Assembly: GCA_029936155.1 (NCBI GenBank)
Contig: JAPYUK010000010.1
Span: 1-57,728, forward strand
Direction: 5' to 3'
From: Dehalococcoidia bacterium
GTDB lineage: Bacteria > Chloroflexota > Dehalococcoidia > Lucifugimonadales > Lucifugimonadaceae
DNA length: 57,728 nt
The notes below the pieces were generated by a model that did no database searches, was not told the DNA's origin, and was given only the letters and a program-made list of their open reading frames with translations. Of this stretch, positions 33,295-41,393 are shown in pieces. How positions within the stretch are numbered: the first letter of the stretch is position 1; each line of letters begins with the position of its first letter. The position numbers and the translations under genes were made by a program.

Positions 33295-34503
33295 GTGAAG
33301 AACGGGCAGCGATACGAACCGCTTACTGTGCCGCGCAGAGTGATTTTGGGGCCCGGACCAAGTTCCGCAAACCCCCGAGTGCTTCGCGCTATGTCACTAC
33401 CGATTATTGGCTATCTCGATCCCGCATTCTTTGAACTACTCGACGAACTGAGCGGGATGCTCGGTGAAATCTTCAAGACCAACCAGCGAGCGTTTGCAGT
33501 AGCAGGCGCAGGATCAGCGGGTATGGAAGCCGGACTAGTCAGCCTCGCCGCACCCGGTGACACGGTCATCATTTGCTCATACGGGTATTTTTGCGAACGG
33601 CAGATCATCATGGCTGAGCGCATTGGATTCAATGTGGTTGCACTTCGCACAGAGTGGGGCAAGTCGATGGATCCAAAGGTGCTGGCCAATGCACTGAAAG
33701 AGCATCCTGAGACTCAGCTTGTTGTCGGTATTCACGCCGAGACCTCCGCCGGAACTATTCATCCGATCGCCGAGTTTGCTCGACTCGCTCATGAAGCTGG
33801 TGCGCTGTTCATGACGGATGTTGTAACTTCTCTTGCAGGTTGCGAACTTGAATTCGACAAGTGGGGTATTGATTTCGCCTACTCAGGATCACAGAAGTGC
33901 CTTGCGGCTCCTCCCGGAATCTCGCCTGTAGCGATGTCGGAACGAGCTCTCGACTATATTCGTAATCGTCCAAAGCCACCTTCATCCTGGTACCTCGATC
34001 TTTCTCTGATCGCTGACTACTGGGCACCGGATCACATTCCTCACCACACAGCACCGGTCAGCATGATTTACGGTTTGCGTGAAGCGGTCGGCATGGTACT
34101 GAACGAAACGCTGGAGACTCGATGGAAGCGACACGAGGCGAACGCGGTTGCGCTGCGCGCTGGACTCAGCGCTTTGAATCTGGAATTGCCGATATCCGAG
34201 GGTGAGCGACTCGATCAGCTAACGATCGTCAAACTGCCAAAGGGCATCGATGACGCGAAACTCCGGAACCAGTTGCTCGAAGAGTATTCGATCGAGGTTG
34301 GACGGGGGCTTGGAAAGTTTGCTGGCGAGGTCATTCGAATCGGACTGATGGGCGAGTCGTGCGTTCCAGCGAACGTATTTGCATTGCTGAACGCGCTTGA
34401 AAAGTGCCTGCCGGAGCACGGATTCGAAGTCGCTAAGGGCGCTGCTGCTGCCGCCGCGAGTGCTCAGCTCGCTGAGCATCCGTCGCCATTGTATACGGCG
34501 TAG
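33295..34503 (+). CDS. Class V PLP aminotransferase, alanine/serine-glyoxylate type
   Basis: A 402-residue fold-type I enzyme of the alanine-glyoxylate/serine-glyoxylate aminotransferase group. It opens ILGPGPSSANPRVLRAM, a family trademark. It continues with AGAGSAGMEAGLVSL, GIHAETSAGTIHP and VTSLAGCELEFDKWGID, and places the PLP lysine at K201 in GSQKCLAAPPG. RIGLMGE near the end holds the carboxylate-binding Arg. The likely reaction makes glycine from glyoxylate with alanine or serine as donor. It starts at GTG 33295. It converges on a glycolate-oxidase-like GlcF/GlcE pair (10 bases between stops), whose product would be its substrate. The C-terminus is Ala-rich. Confidence 0.9.
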   Translation: MKNGQRYEPLTVPRRVILGPGPSSANPRVLRAMSLPIIGYLDPAFFELLDELSGMLGEIFKTNQRAFAVAGAGSAGMEAGLVSLAAPGDTVIICSYGYFCERQIIMAERIGFNVVALRTEWGKSMDPKVLANALKEHPETQLVVGIHAETSAGTIHPIAEFARLAHEAGALFMTDVVTSLAGCELEFDKWGIDFAYSGSQKCLAAPPGISPVAMSERALDYIRNRPKPPSSWYLDLSLIADYWAPDHIPHHTAPVSMIYGLREAVGMVLNETLETRWKRHEANAVALRAGLSALNLELPISEGERLDQLTIVKLPKGIDDAKLRNQLLEEYSIEVGRGLGKFAGEVIRIGLMGESCVPANVFALLNALEKCLPEHGFEVAKGAAAAAASAQLAEHPSPLYTA

Positions 34504-34513
34504 GTCATCGACC

Positions 34514-35863
34514 TTACTCCAGCGAATAGGCCTCATCGAGTAGGTCGACTACGTACCGAACCTTTATCGTTCGATCTGCCGCGTCTTCTTTTGCGATCTG
34601 AGTCAGGGCGAAGTCGAGTTGCATTGCGCAACCTGGATTGCCTGTAGCCACGATGTCAGCACCTGTTGCAACAACGTTGCGGGCCTTGCGAGTGCCTAAC
34701 TGAGCAGACATCTCTCTTTGAGTCAGTGAGTATGTACCCGCAGATCCACAGCACACTGCTGGCTCACCCAGATCAACAAGCTTCAACCCGGGAATTGAGT
34801 TCAATATCGCCCGCGGCTGCTCGGTGATGCGCTGTACGTTGAGCAGGTGGCATGGATCCTGATAGGTGACCGTCACATCGAGCGATGCCGTCGGTGCCTC
34901 GAACTCGTACTCGACCAAAATTTCGTGAACATCTCTGGTTAGTTCGGTAACACGTTTAGCTTTTTCGATGTAGTCGGTTTCGCTGTGGAGAAGCTCTTCG
35001 TAGTCTTTCATCGCCGCTCCACAACCTGCCGAAGCTGAAACGATAGCGTCGGGGCTGATCGATAAGAACGAATCGATATTTTTCTTCGCCATCTTGATCG
35101 CTGAATCTGACTCGCCCGAGTGTGTGTTCAGTGCACCACAACAGCCCTGACCGCCTGTTACGTGAACCTCGATGCCATTGCGAGTAAGCACCCGCACCGT
35201 TGCCTCGAGGGTTTCGGCGTGTGTTATAGCCATCACGCAGCCCGCCAGCATGGCCACTTTCGCCTTTCGTACACCTTTGGCAGGGTAGACCTGTCCCTTG
35301 GCGGTGAAGAACTTTTTCGAAAGCTCAGGTAGATACTCGTCTGCCAGCTCCGCATCACCGGGCATGAGTTTCAGCAATCCGGAGCCACGAGCGATCACCC
35401 TCATGCCGGATTTCTTGTAGATCTTTAGAAAAGTTCCCGCCATGCGGAGGCCGGCAGGAGAGGGGAGCAGGGTTTTGTACCCAACTGTTCTTGCGACGCG
35501 TTCAGTGAGCGATCGTTTGGTGTGCTGCTGGACCTGCGAACGGGTGGCTTCCATCAGCTTCCCGTACTCGACGCCAGATGGACACGCCAGTTCGCAGGCT
35601 CGGCACTGCAAGCACATGTCCCAGTGACCAACGACCGGCAGGGACATTTCGAGCCGACCTTCGTTGACGGCTTTCATCAGTGCTATCCGACCACGAGGTG
35701 ATTCGGACTCGAGTCCGGTTTCGAGGTACGTCGGGCAGGCCTGCAGGCAGAATCCACAGTGGACACACTTGTATAGATCGGCATCTTGCGGGGCGTGTGG
35801 ACCTGAAAATCCCGGGAACGTTCCGGCTGGTCCTACTGATCCTGCTGGTTGGTCGGTCGGCAT
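34514..35863 (-). CDS. glcF: Glycolate oxidase iron-sulfur subunit-like (GlcF)
   Basis: Electron-transfer subunit of a GlcDEF-type flavoenzyme, 449 residues. Two 4Fe-4S motifs near the N-terminus: CVHCGFCLQACP (cysteines 33, 36, 39, 43) and CLQCRACELACP near 85. Two CCG-type cysteine-rich domains follow, with CCGALNTHSGESD near 242 and DPCHLLNVQR plus CCGSAGTYSLTQ near 337-373. It would pass electrons from the flavin subunits to the membrane quinone pool. It follows glcE after 8 bases on the same strand. GlcF of lactate oxidases (LldE-like) is an alternative; the neighbouring aminotransferase favours glycolate. Confidence 0.87.
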   Translation of the reverse strand: MPTDQPAGSVGPAGTFPGFSGPHAPQDADLYKCVHCGFCLQACPTYLETGLESESPRGRIALMKAVNEGRLEMSLPVVGHWDMCLQCRACELACPSGVEYGKLMEATRSQVQQHTKRSLTERVARTVGYKTLLPSPAGLRMAGTFLKIYKKSGMRVIARGSGLLKLMPGDAELADEYLPELSKKFFTAKGQVYPAKGVRKAKVAMLAGCVMAITHAETLEATVRVLTRNGIEVHVTGGQGCCGALNTHSGESDSAIKMAKKNIDSFLSISPDAIVSASAGCGAAMKDYEELLHSETDYIEKAKRVTELTRDVHEILVEYEFEAPTASLDVTVTYQDPCHLLNVQRITEQPRAILNSIPGLKLVDLGEPAVCCGSAGTYSLTQREMSAQLGTRKARNVVATGADIVATGNPGCAMQLDFALTQIAKEDAADRTIKVRYVVDLLDEAYSLE

Positions 35864-35871
35864 CGAAGAGG

Positions 35872-37134
35872 CTATATCTTTCCGGCGAATCGCCCGGGGT
35901 TGAGGGTGTTGTTGGGGTCGAACTGGTTTTTCACCCGACGCATCAGGTCGATCGAGCTGCCCACGTCGCTAAACACATCTACCCGTTGTTTTACGCTCAG
36001 CGGGCACTTTTCGATCACATACGAACTTTGAAATTTCGAGGTGGCGTTGATGACTGAAGTGATGACTGTTAATGCTGCTGAGTCGTTCGTAGTTTCGGCA
36101 GGTGATAATACCGTCAGCGAACCGAATCCGAGGTCACAAATCGTGGACAGACTGGCTTCATCATCTTCGTTGCCGTTGGTCAGTGCTTCGGAAATACTGA
36201 GCGCATCACGGGTTCGAGCATTTACCCTAGCTGAAACACCGGCGTTGGACTCCGATGCATCAATATGAGTCCATGCTGCATTTGCCGCAGCCTCGAACAA
36301 CACGGCATATCCCGTGGCACCGTTCGCTCCGGCTGAGCCGACGACCTCGCGCGCCTGTCTCTCGATAGAACTGACGCCACCGCCAAGCTTCACCAGTAGT
36401 GCCCATATTTCTCCGCTGGGTGGAGTCTCGCCGCACGCTTTGACGGTTTCTCTGGCAAGAGATCCTGAAAGCAGAACGATCGCTTCGGGGGTGAACAGAC
36501 CATTAACGAAACTCATCCCCACTTCTTGGGCAGACTGAACATCGTCGAACCAGATGGCTACTGTCTGCTGCTCGGGCAGAATCGGGAGTAGTTTGAACGC
36601 AGTTTGGGACACCACTCCTAGGGTGCCGTAAGCCCCGGTGTGGAGCCGATGCATATCGTAGCCCTGAACGTTTTTGACCACTCTTCCACCCGTTTTTGTC
36701 ACGGTGCCATCCGGAAGGACAATCTGCATTCCGATCACCCAGTCCCTGATGCCTCCAGTCGACGACTGACGGCGTCCGGGTGCATTAGAGGCCACTGAGC
36801 CGCCTACAGTTGCCTGTGCCGGATTCCTGACCTCGAAGGCTAGACGTTGTCCCTCTTTCTCGAGAACAGCGTTCAGTGTTCCGATCGTCACACCGGCATT
36901 CGCAACGACCGTCATGTCACCGGCGACATGCTCGATTTCACCGACAAATCCTGAGAGGTCGACTGCAATATCGTAGCTGGATGGGATATTTCCGACACCA
37001 ATTCGAGTTCCACCGCCCCATGGAATGGCAGTCCGTTGTGTAGAAGTCACGCCTGCAAGCGCCTGTGATAGCTCGTCGAGAGTTTCGGGGCGCTCAATAG
37101 AAGATGGGGTAAGGCCGTCTAGCGAGTGGCTCAA
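35872..37134 (-). CDS. glcE: Glycolate oxidase FAD-binding subunit-like (GlcE)
   Basis: A 420-residue PCMH-type FAD protein of the GlcE kind, shorter and more diverged than GlcD. Residues 10-190 hold the FAD domain, with IPWGGGTRIGVGN, VVANAGVTIGTLNAVL, QATVGGSVASNAPG and GRVVKNVQGYDMHRL. The end, MRRVKNQFDPNNTLNPGRF, is the standard family close. The start is TTG at 37134. It sits between an aldo/keto reductase (14 bases upstream) and glcF (8 bases downstream). The GlcD-like subunit is at 41394-42887 on the same strand, so the three-subunit enzyme is coded by a split locus. Confidence 0.85.
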   Translation of the reverse strand: MSHSLDGLTPSSIERPETLDELSQALAGVTSTQRTAIPWGGGTRIGVGNIPSSYDIAVDLSGFVGEIEHVAGDMTVVANAGVTIGTLNAVLEKEGQRLAFEVRNPAQATVGGSVASNAPGRRQSSTGGIRDWVIGMQIVLPDGTVTKTGGRVVKNVQGYDMHRLHTGAYGTLGVVSQTAFKLLPILPEQQTVAIWFDDVQSAQEVGMSFVNGLFTPEAIVLLSGSLARETVKACGETPPSGEIWALLVKLGGGVSSIERQAREVVGSAGANGATGYAVLFEAAANAAWTHIDASESNAGVSARVNARTRDALSISEALTNGNEDDEASLSTICDLGFGSLTVLSPAETTNDSAALTVITSVINATSKFQSSYVIEKCPLSVKQRVDVFSDVGSSIDLMRRVKNQFDPNNTLNPGRFAGKI

Positions 37135-37147
37135 CGTAATTTCTGAC

Positions 37148-38164
37148 CTATACCTTCGCCGGGGAAGGTGTATTCATGTGCATTTGAGGCTTCCACGGCG
37201 CGGTGTCCCAGAAGTGATCTCCGATCGCAGATGCTTCGCTGATCGCCTCGTACGGAACATCCTCTTCCCATGCGACGAGATTCTGTTGCAGCTGTTCGAG
37301 CGTTCGTGCCCCGACGATGCAGGCAGAGACTGCAGGATTGGTCCGCACCCACTTGAGAGCGAGCGACATTGGAGTGATGTTGTACTTCTCTGTGACCGCG
37401 ATGAACTGCTCCATTGCGTCAAAAGTAGCTTGATTCCAGTAGGTTGTCTTGTAGAAATTCGCCGCTCGGAAGTCGTCAGAATAGCGACCACCTTGGGGTA
37501 TTTCGGCTTTGAAATTACGATGCTTACCGAGAAGGAATCCACCAGCCTGTGGGGAGTAGACCATCGCTCCAACCCCATGCTCTATGCAAGCCGGGAAGAG
37601 TTCTCGCTCAGCCTCTCTGTACAGAAGGTTGTAGCGAGGTTGCACAGAATTAAATTTGCTGAACCCGTTCTTGTCTTGAGCCCACAGTGCTTCTACCAGC
37701 TCTGATCCCGAGAAGTTCGAAACCCCGATGTACCGTGCTTTGCCTGCCCGAACTACATCGTTGTATGCCTCGGCGGTCTCTTCGATAGGTGTAGTTGGAT
37801 CAGGAGAGTGGATCTGGTAAAGATCGACATAGTCGGTACCCAGACGCTTCAGCGAGTCGTCTATAGCCTGCATGACGTATTTCTTGTTGACGCCAACATC
37901 GTTTGGTCCGGGACCAACCTGACTCTTGCCTTTGGTAGCAAGAACGACTTCCGAACGACGGGTCTTAATGAATCGCCCAACGTTCTCTTCCGACAGCCCA
38001 TCGCAGTAGGAGTTCGCTGTGTCGATGAAGTTTACACCGCCTTCGAACGCTGCCGACATGATGCGAAGCGAATCTTCTGCGCTGGTCTGGCCCCCGAAGT
38101 TGTCAGTGCCAATGCAGTATTCCGAGATTTTTAGACCAGTGCTTCCGAGTTTTACGTAATCCAT
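37148..38164 (-). CDS. Aldo/keto reductase
   Basis: A 338-residue NADPH-type barrel of the AKR superfamily (beta-subunit-of-K-channel/YghZ-like style). It opens MDYVKLGSTGLKISEYCIGT. The catalytic set is visible as the Asp and Tyr of NFIDTANSYCDG, the Lys of VLATKGK and the His of YQIHSPD. The end has the cofactor loop ACIVGARTLEQLQQN. A tandem paralogue lies 15 bases upstream, then a Gfo/Idh dehydrogenase, and glcE/glcF follow 13 bases downstream, so one long catabolic transcript is likely. Substrate is not predictable. ATG with AGAGAG upstream. Confidence 0.9.
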   Translation of the reverse strand: MDYVKLGSTGLKISEYCIGTDNFGGQTSAEDSLRIMSAAFEGGVNFIDTANSYCDGLSEENVGRFIKTRRSEVVLATKGKSQVGPGPNDVGVNKKYVMQAIDDSLKRLGTDYVDLYQIHSPDPTTPIEETAEAYNDVVRAGKARYIGVSNFSGSELVEALWAQDKNGFSKFNSVQPRYNLLYREAERELFPACIEHGVGAMVYSPQAGGFLLGKHRNFKAEIPQGGRYSDDFRAANFYKTTYWNQATFDAMEQFIAVTEKYNITPMSLALKWVRTNPAVSACIVGARTLEQLQQNLVAWEEDVPYEAISEASAIGDHFWDTAPWKPQMHMNTPSPAKV

Positions 38165-38179
38165 TTGATGATCTCTCTG

Positions 38180-39232
38180 TTACTTCGCTGCTGCTGATGT
38201 CGGTAGTGTGCCGAATGCTTGGCCCGAATCGGGCGGATATGCCATCGGAGCTTGCGACTCGAACTCGTCGGCCACTGCTCTGACCTCGGCCATGACCTCG
38301 TCGGGTGCCGATTCAGACCATGCTTCGAGAACGCCCTGAATGTGTTCGACCTTGCGTGCTCCGAATATCGGAGCTGTAACGCCGGGAAACTCTGATACCC
38401 ACTGAAGGGCAAGTCGAATTGCGGGATGACCGTATTTTTCGGCGATCGCGGTGAATTTGCTGACTGCCTCGAATGTCGGATCGTTGAAATAGCGTGACTT
38501 CAGGCCGCCGCCCTTGGAGTCGTCCCGCGCATCAAACTTCGATCCAGCAACAGCCTTGCCAGAGGCACCGTGTTTGCCAGTAAGCATTCCACTTGCAAGA
38601 GGCGAGTAGGGGATGACAGCCACATCGTGATCTGCAGCAAACGGGATCATCTCTCGCCCGAGTCCGGGTTGCAGAACGTTGAATACGCTCTGAATTGCCT
38701 CGAATCGGTAGAGATTGCGAACGTCAGACGTCCAGAGACCCTTCGCAAGCACCCAGGTTGGGAAGTTCGATGCGGCCGCGTACACGACCTTGCCTTGATG
38801 GATTAGATCGTCGACAGCACGAAGGGTTTCCTCCACAGGTGTTTCCGCATCCCAAGAGTGGCAATAGAGGAGATCGATTCGGTCGGTGCGCAGTCTCCGC
38901 AGCGAGTTCTCAACGGCTCTCACTATGTGATATCGAGAAGCACCAAGATCATTCACCCCGACCCCGACCGTAGATCGGTACTTGGTCGCAAGAACCACGT
39001 TGTTTCTGCGATCCGACTCGGCAAGATAGTTGCCGATCATCGACTCCGAACGTCCCTCGTTGTAAGAATCGGATGTGTCGATGAAGTTGATTCCGCCGTC
39101 TAGAGCGGTGCCAAGTATTTCGTGCGCGGTAGGCTCGTCACAGCCCCATTGGTTGCCGTAGTTATCGGTTCCAAGGCAGATGTTCGAGACCTTGGTGCCA
39201 GTGCGACCGAGCTTTACGTATTCGATAGGAAT
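38180..39232 (-). CDS. Aldo/keto reductase with an apparent ATT start
   Basis: A tandem paralogue of the preceding gene. From the first ATG (39040) the protein would lack the barrel's first two strands and the catalytic Asp/Tyr. Reading upstream, the frame stays open and encodes PIEYVKLGRTGTKVSNICLG, then GGINFIDTSDSYNEG with the missing catalytic residues, until a TGA at about 39249. No ATG, GTG or TTG occurs in that stretch. ATT at 39232-39230 lies where the homologues start and has TGGAG eight bases before it, so I use it, giving about 350 residues. Catalytic Lys (VLATKYR) and His (YCHSWD) follow normally. An ATG mutated or misread as ATT is the alternative. Confidence 0.8.
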   Translation of the reverse strand: MPIEYVKLGRTGTKVSNICLGTDNYGNQWGCDEPTAHEILGTALDGGINFIDTSDSYNEGRSESMIGNYLAESDRRNNVVLATKYRSTVGVGVNDLGASRYHIVRAVENSLRRLRTDRIDLLYCHSWDAETPVEETLRAVDDLIHQGKVVYAAASNFPTWVLAKGLWTSDVRNLYRFEAIQSVFNVLQPGLGREMIPFAADHDVAVIPYSPLASGMLTGKHGASGKAVAGSKFDARDDSKGGGLKSRYFNDPTFEAVSKFTAIAEKYGHPAIRLALQWVSEFPGVTAPIFGARKVEHIQGVLEAWSESAPDEVMAEVRAVADEFESQAPMAYPPDSGQAFGTLPTSAAAK

Positions 39233-39266
39233 TGTATGACTCCAGTATCAGAAATTAGTGTTGTGT

Positions 39267-40322
39267 TTAGTCGTGAGTGAGATCAACCCAGCGGGATTCA
39301 GCGACCGATTGGTAGGCGGCGTCAACGATCTCGGCGGCTTTCATTCCGTCGTAAAAGCTGGTTTCGACCAACGATTGGTCGCCCGCAATTATTGCATCGG
39401 CAAATCGCTGGTAAGGCTGTGGATAAATTGGGCCGGGATCGAGTTGGGCCACTGGATCGTTGGGTCCAGTTACGCCCTGCATGCCGAATCGCCCGTCGGT
39501 CGTGATGCGCCCCTTTTCGCCTGAAATCTCCACCCGTGGCGAAGTCTTTCCGTCTGGGTCGGTTCCACGAGAGGCGAATGAGGTGTGAACCACGGCCATG
39601 CCGCCATTCTCCCACTCGCAAAGTAAGCCTGAAACGTCGGGGACATCTACGTCGATGCCTTCTGGCGCGTCAGATGTAGGCCGATGCTTTGTAGTCGTAT
39701 CGAACGAAGCGACAACACGCTTTACTTCGCCATTGATAAATCGAAGCATGTCGAACACGTGGATCAGTTCGTAAACGGAACCTCCGCCGTTTTCCGAACG
39801 GAATCGCCATGCGAGCGTCTCGGGCCTGGCATCGAGTTGGTGCGACATGCCCCACCACAGGTTTGCGTGGTAAATGCGCCCAATGAAATCGTCGTCAAGG
39901 TAGCGTTTCATCCGACCAATCATCGTGTTGCCACGCTGATTGAAGTTCGTCGAGTGGATGACACCAGATTTTTCGGCTGCTTCGAGCATTTCTTTGCAGT
40001 CAGCTGCTGTGAGAGCCAGTGGCTTGTCGCACAGTACGTGCTTGCCAGCAGCGATCGCATCGAGTGCGAGTTCCTTGTGCGACCCGGTTGGCGTGATGAT
40101 GTCGACCGCATCGAGGTCGTCCATCGCAAGCAACTCTCGGTGATCCGTGAACCCGTTCGGGATGTCCCATTTTTGTTGGAATTCGGCCAGCGCCTCGGGA
40201 TTTCGCCGCATGGCAGCAACGACCTCGACATTGTCGAGCTTCGAGAACTGCTCCATGTGAGTGTTGGCGAAGCCGCCCACACCTATGATTCCAACGCGTA
40301 CTTTGCCTGATGCTGAGGGCAC
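39267..40322 (-). CDS. Gfo/Idh/MocA family oxidoreductase
   Basis: NAD(P)-dependent sugar or inositol dehydrogenase fold, 351 residues. The Rossmann domain (1-125) shows VGIIGVGGFANTHM and the variant CDKPLALTAADC of the EKP motif with its catalytic Lys. The C-terminal sheet domain contains GGSVYELIHVFDMLRF, in which the H-x2-D pair is the usual substrate-site motif. Start GTG at 40322. It leads the likely transcript that continues into two aldo/keto reductases and glcE/glcF, with 34 bases to the next gene. Substrate is probably a cyclic polyol or sugar. Confidence 0.9.
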   Translation of the reverse strand: MPSASGKVRVGIIGVGGFANTHMEQFSKLDNVEVVAAMRRNPEALAEFQQKWDIPNGFTDHRELLAMDDLDAVDIITPTGSHKELALDAIAAGKHVLCDKPLALTAADCKEMLEAAEKSGVIHSTNFNQRGNTMIGRMKRYLDDDFIGRIYHANLWWGMSHQLDARPETLAWRFRSENGGGSVYELIHVFDMLRFINGEVKRVVASFDTTTKHRPTSDAPEGIDVDVPDVSGLLCEWENGGMAVVHTSFASRGTDPDGKTSPRVEISGEKGRITTDGRFGMQGVTGPNDPVAQLDPGPIYPQPYQRFADAIIAGDQSLVETSFYDGMKAAEIVDAAYQSVAESRWVDLTHD

Positions 40323-40495
40323 GGGTGATCCTGTCTACGCTGAGGTGTGATTGAAGCGCTTGGTGGCCGCTTTGAGCCTGCCGAATCGCAGAGGCACACA
40401 GTTTAGCGAAACATCAGGAACCGGGCGGTGCTTTTGAGGTCGATCAGTGCTCGATATCAGCCGAGAATCCTCATCAGAACATGCCTGAGCGGAAG

Positions 40496-41001
40496 CTATT
40501 TGGCGATACGCAGTAGTGCGAGACCCGAAGTGACTGATGCGAGTTGTGCCAGGAGCGCCAGTGCGACGACCTTGAAATATGGCGTTACGAGCTCAGGCCG
40601 ACCCGACCCGACTCGGGGCCGTACTCGGACAGGAAATTTCCGGTCTGGGCGAACGAGGTGACAATCGAAACCGCCATCACGATCCAGCCAATAGCGACTG
40701 TCCAGATTAGCCACTCTCTGAGAGAACCTCTCCAGCGTGGCTCCACTGCAATTTCGATTCCCTTTGTTTGAGTCGTAGCTGAGGATTCAGCGATCTGCTG
40801 GGAACGAGCGATCGAAGGCATATTTATACATAGCCAGATCAGCCTGCTTGGTGACGATATTCGGTCAATCAGATGGACTTCTCTGTTGGCGAGTTCATTG
40901 AGTACGTGGGTCGATTGTGGATAGCACCATTTCCAGAGATGAAGCCAGAGTAGGGTGGCGATCGCTATGCTGAATTTGACTGTGAATTTCAGTAGTTTCA
41001 T
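40496..41001 (-). pseudogene. Membrane partner of PadR regulator, frameshifted by a (GTCGG)3 tract
   Basis: From ATG 41001 the frame encodes an N-terminal helix (FSIAIATLLWLHLW), a charged middle and a second helix (WLIWTVAIGWIVMAVSIV), then runs out at 40585 just after GPESGRVGLSS. At that point the minus strand holds GTCGG three times (plus-strand 40598-40612). Removing one unit joins the frame exactly to a third helix, FKVVALALLAQLASVTSGLA, ending at 40496, and gives 166 residues. The start overlaps the PadR stop by four bases (ATGA). Small membrane proteins coupled to PadR regulators are common; the family of this one is unknown to me. The tract length may vary and switch the third helix on or off. 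Confidence 0.6.
40598..40612. repeat. Pentanucleotide tract (CCGAC)3 inside a coding frame
   Basis: Three perfect CCGAC units on the plus strand, GTCGG on the coding strand. With three units the membrane-protein frame ends early; with two it continues into another hydrophobic segment. This is the arrangement of a slippage-prone contingency tract, although three units is short for that purpose. Confidence 0.8.
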
Positions 41002-41303
41002 GCCTGGGCCTCCTGAACATTCTGAATCTGGTGATGGCCGGGCATGCTTCTGGCTTCGAGATCGAGAGCAGTGTGCAGTGCGTCAGATCCTGCTGCGCTG
41101 ATCGAAACCATCCGGCGTGGATGTGATTCGGAATGATCCCACTCTGCTGAGATGTTGCCCTTTGCCTGCAGCGCGGAGATTGCGGCATAGATCGATGACG
41201 TGGCGATCCAGTCGAGATCGGTCGCAATATCGATGCCTGCGATCGGATCAGAGCATTCGGACAAGTACCGAAGAACCGTTAGTTGATTTCTGCTGACCGC
41301 CAC
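40998..41303 (-). CDS. PadR-family transcriptional regulator
   Basis: A 101-residue winged-helix regulator of the small PadR type, without the longer C-terminal dimerisation helix of PadR itself. Visible marks are LTVLRYLSEC, the recognition region SIYAAISALQAKG, and the wing HPRRMVSISAAGSDAL. Start GTG at 41303 has AAAGG upstream. The stop overlaps the start of the membrane gene, so the pair is coupled, as in other PadR and membrane-protein operons. The ligand is unknown. A partial palindrome just upstream could be its own operator. Confidence 0.85.
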   Translation of the reverse strand: MAVSRNQLTVLRYLSECSDPIAGIDIATDLDWIATSSIYAAISALQAKGNISAEWDHSESHPRRMVSISAAGSDALHTALDLEARSMPGHHQIQNVQEAQA

Positions 41304-41323
41304 GAAATACGCCTTTCATAGAA

Positions 41324-41342
41324 CATTCTAATAGTTGGAATG
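41324..41342. promoter_or_regulatory. Partial palindrome upstream of padR, possible operator
   Basis: CATTC (41324-41328) and GAATG (41338-41342) are inverted across nine bases, with inner AA/TT pairs. It lies about 20 bases ahead of the GTG start. PadR proteins often autoregulate through such dyads, but no copy elsewhere supports this one. Confidence 0.25.
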
Positions 41343-41393
41343 ATACACGAAATAGCATTGGTATTCGAAAAGATCAGGAATTTATAGCTGAGG

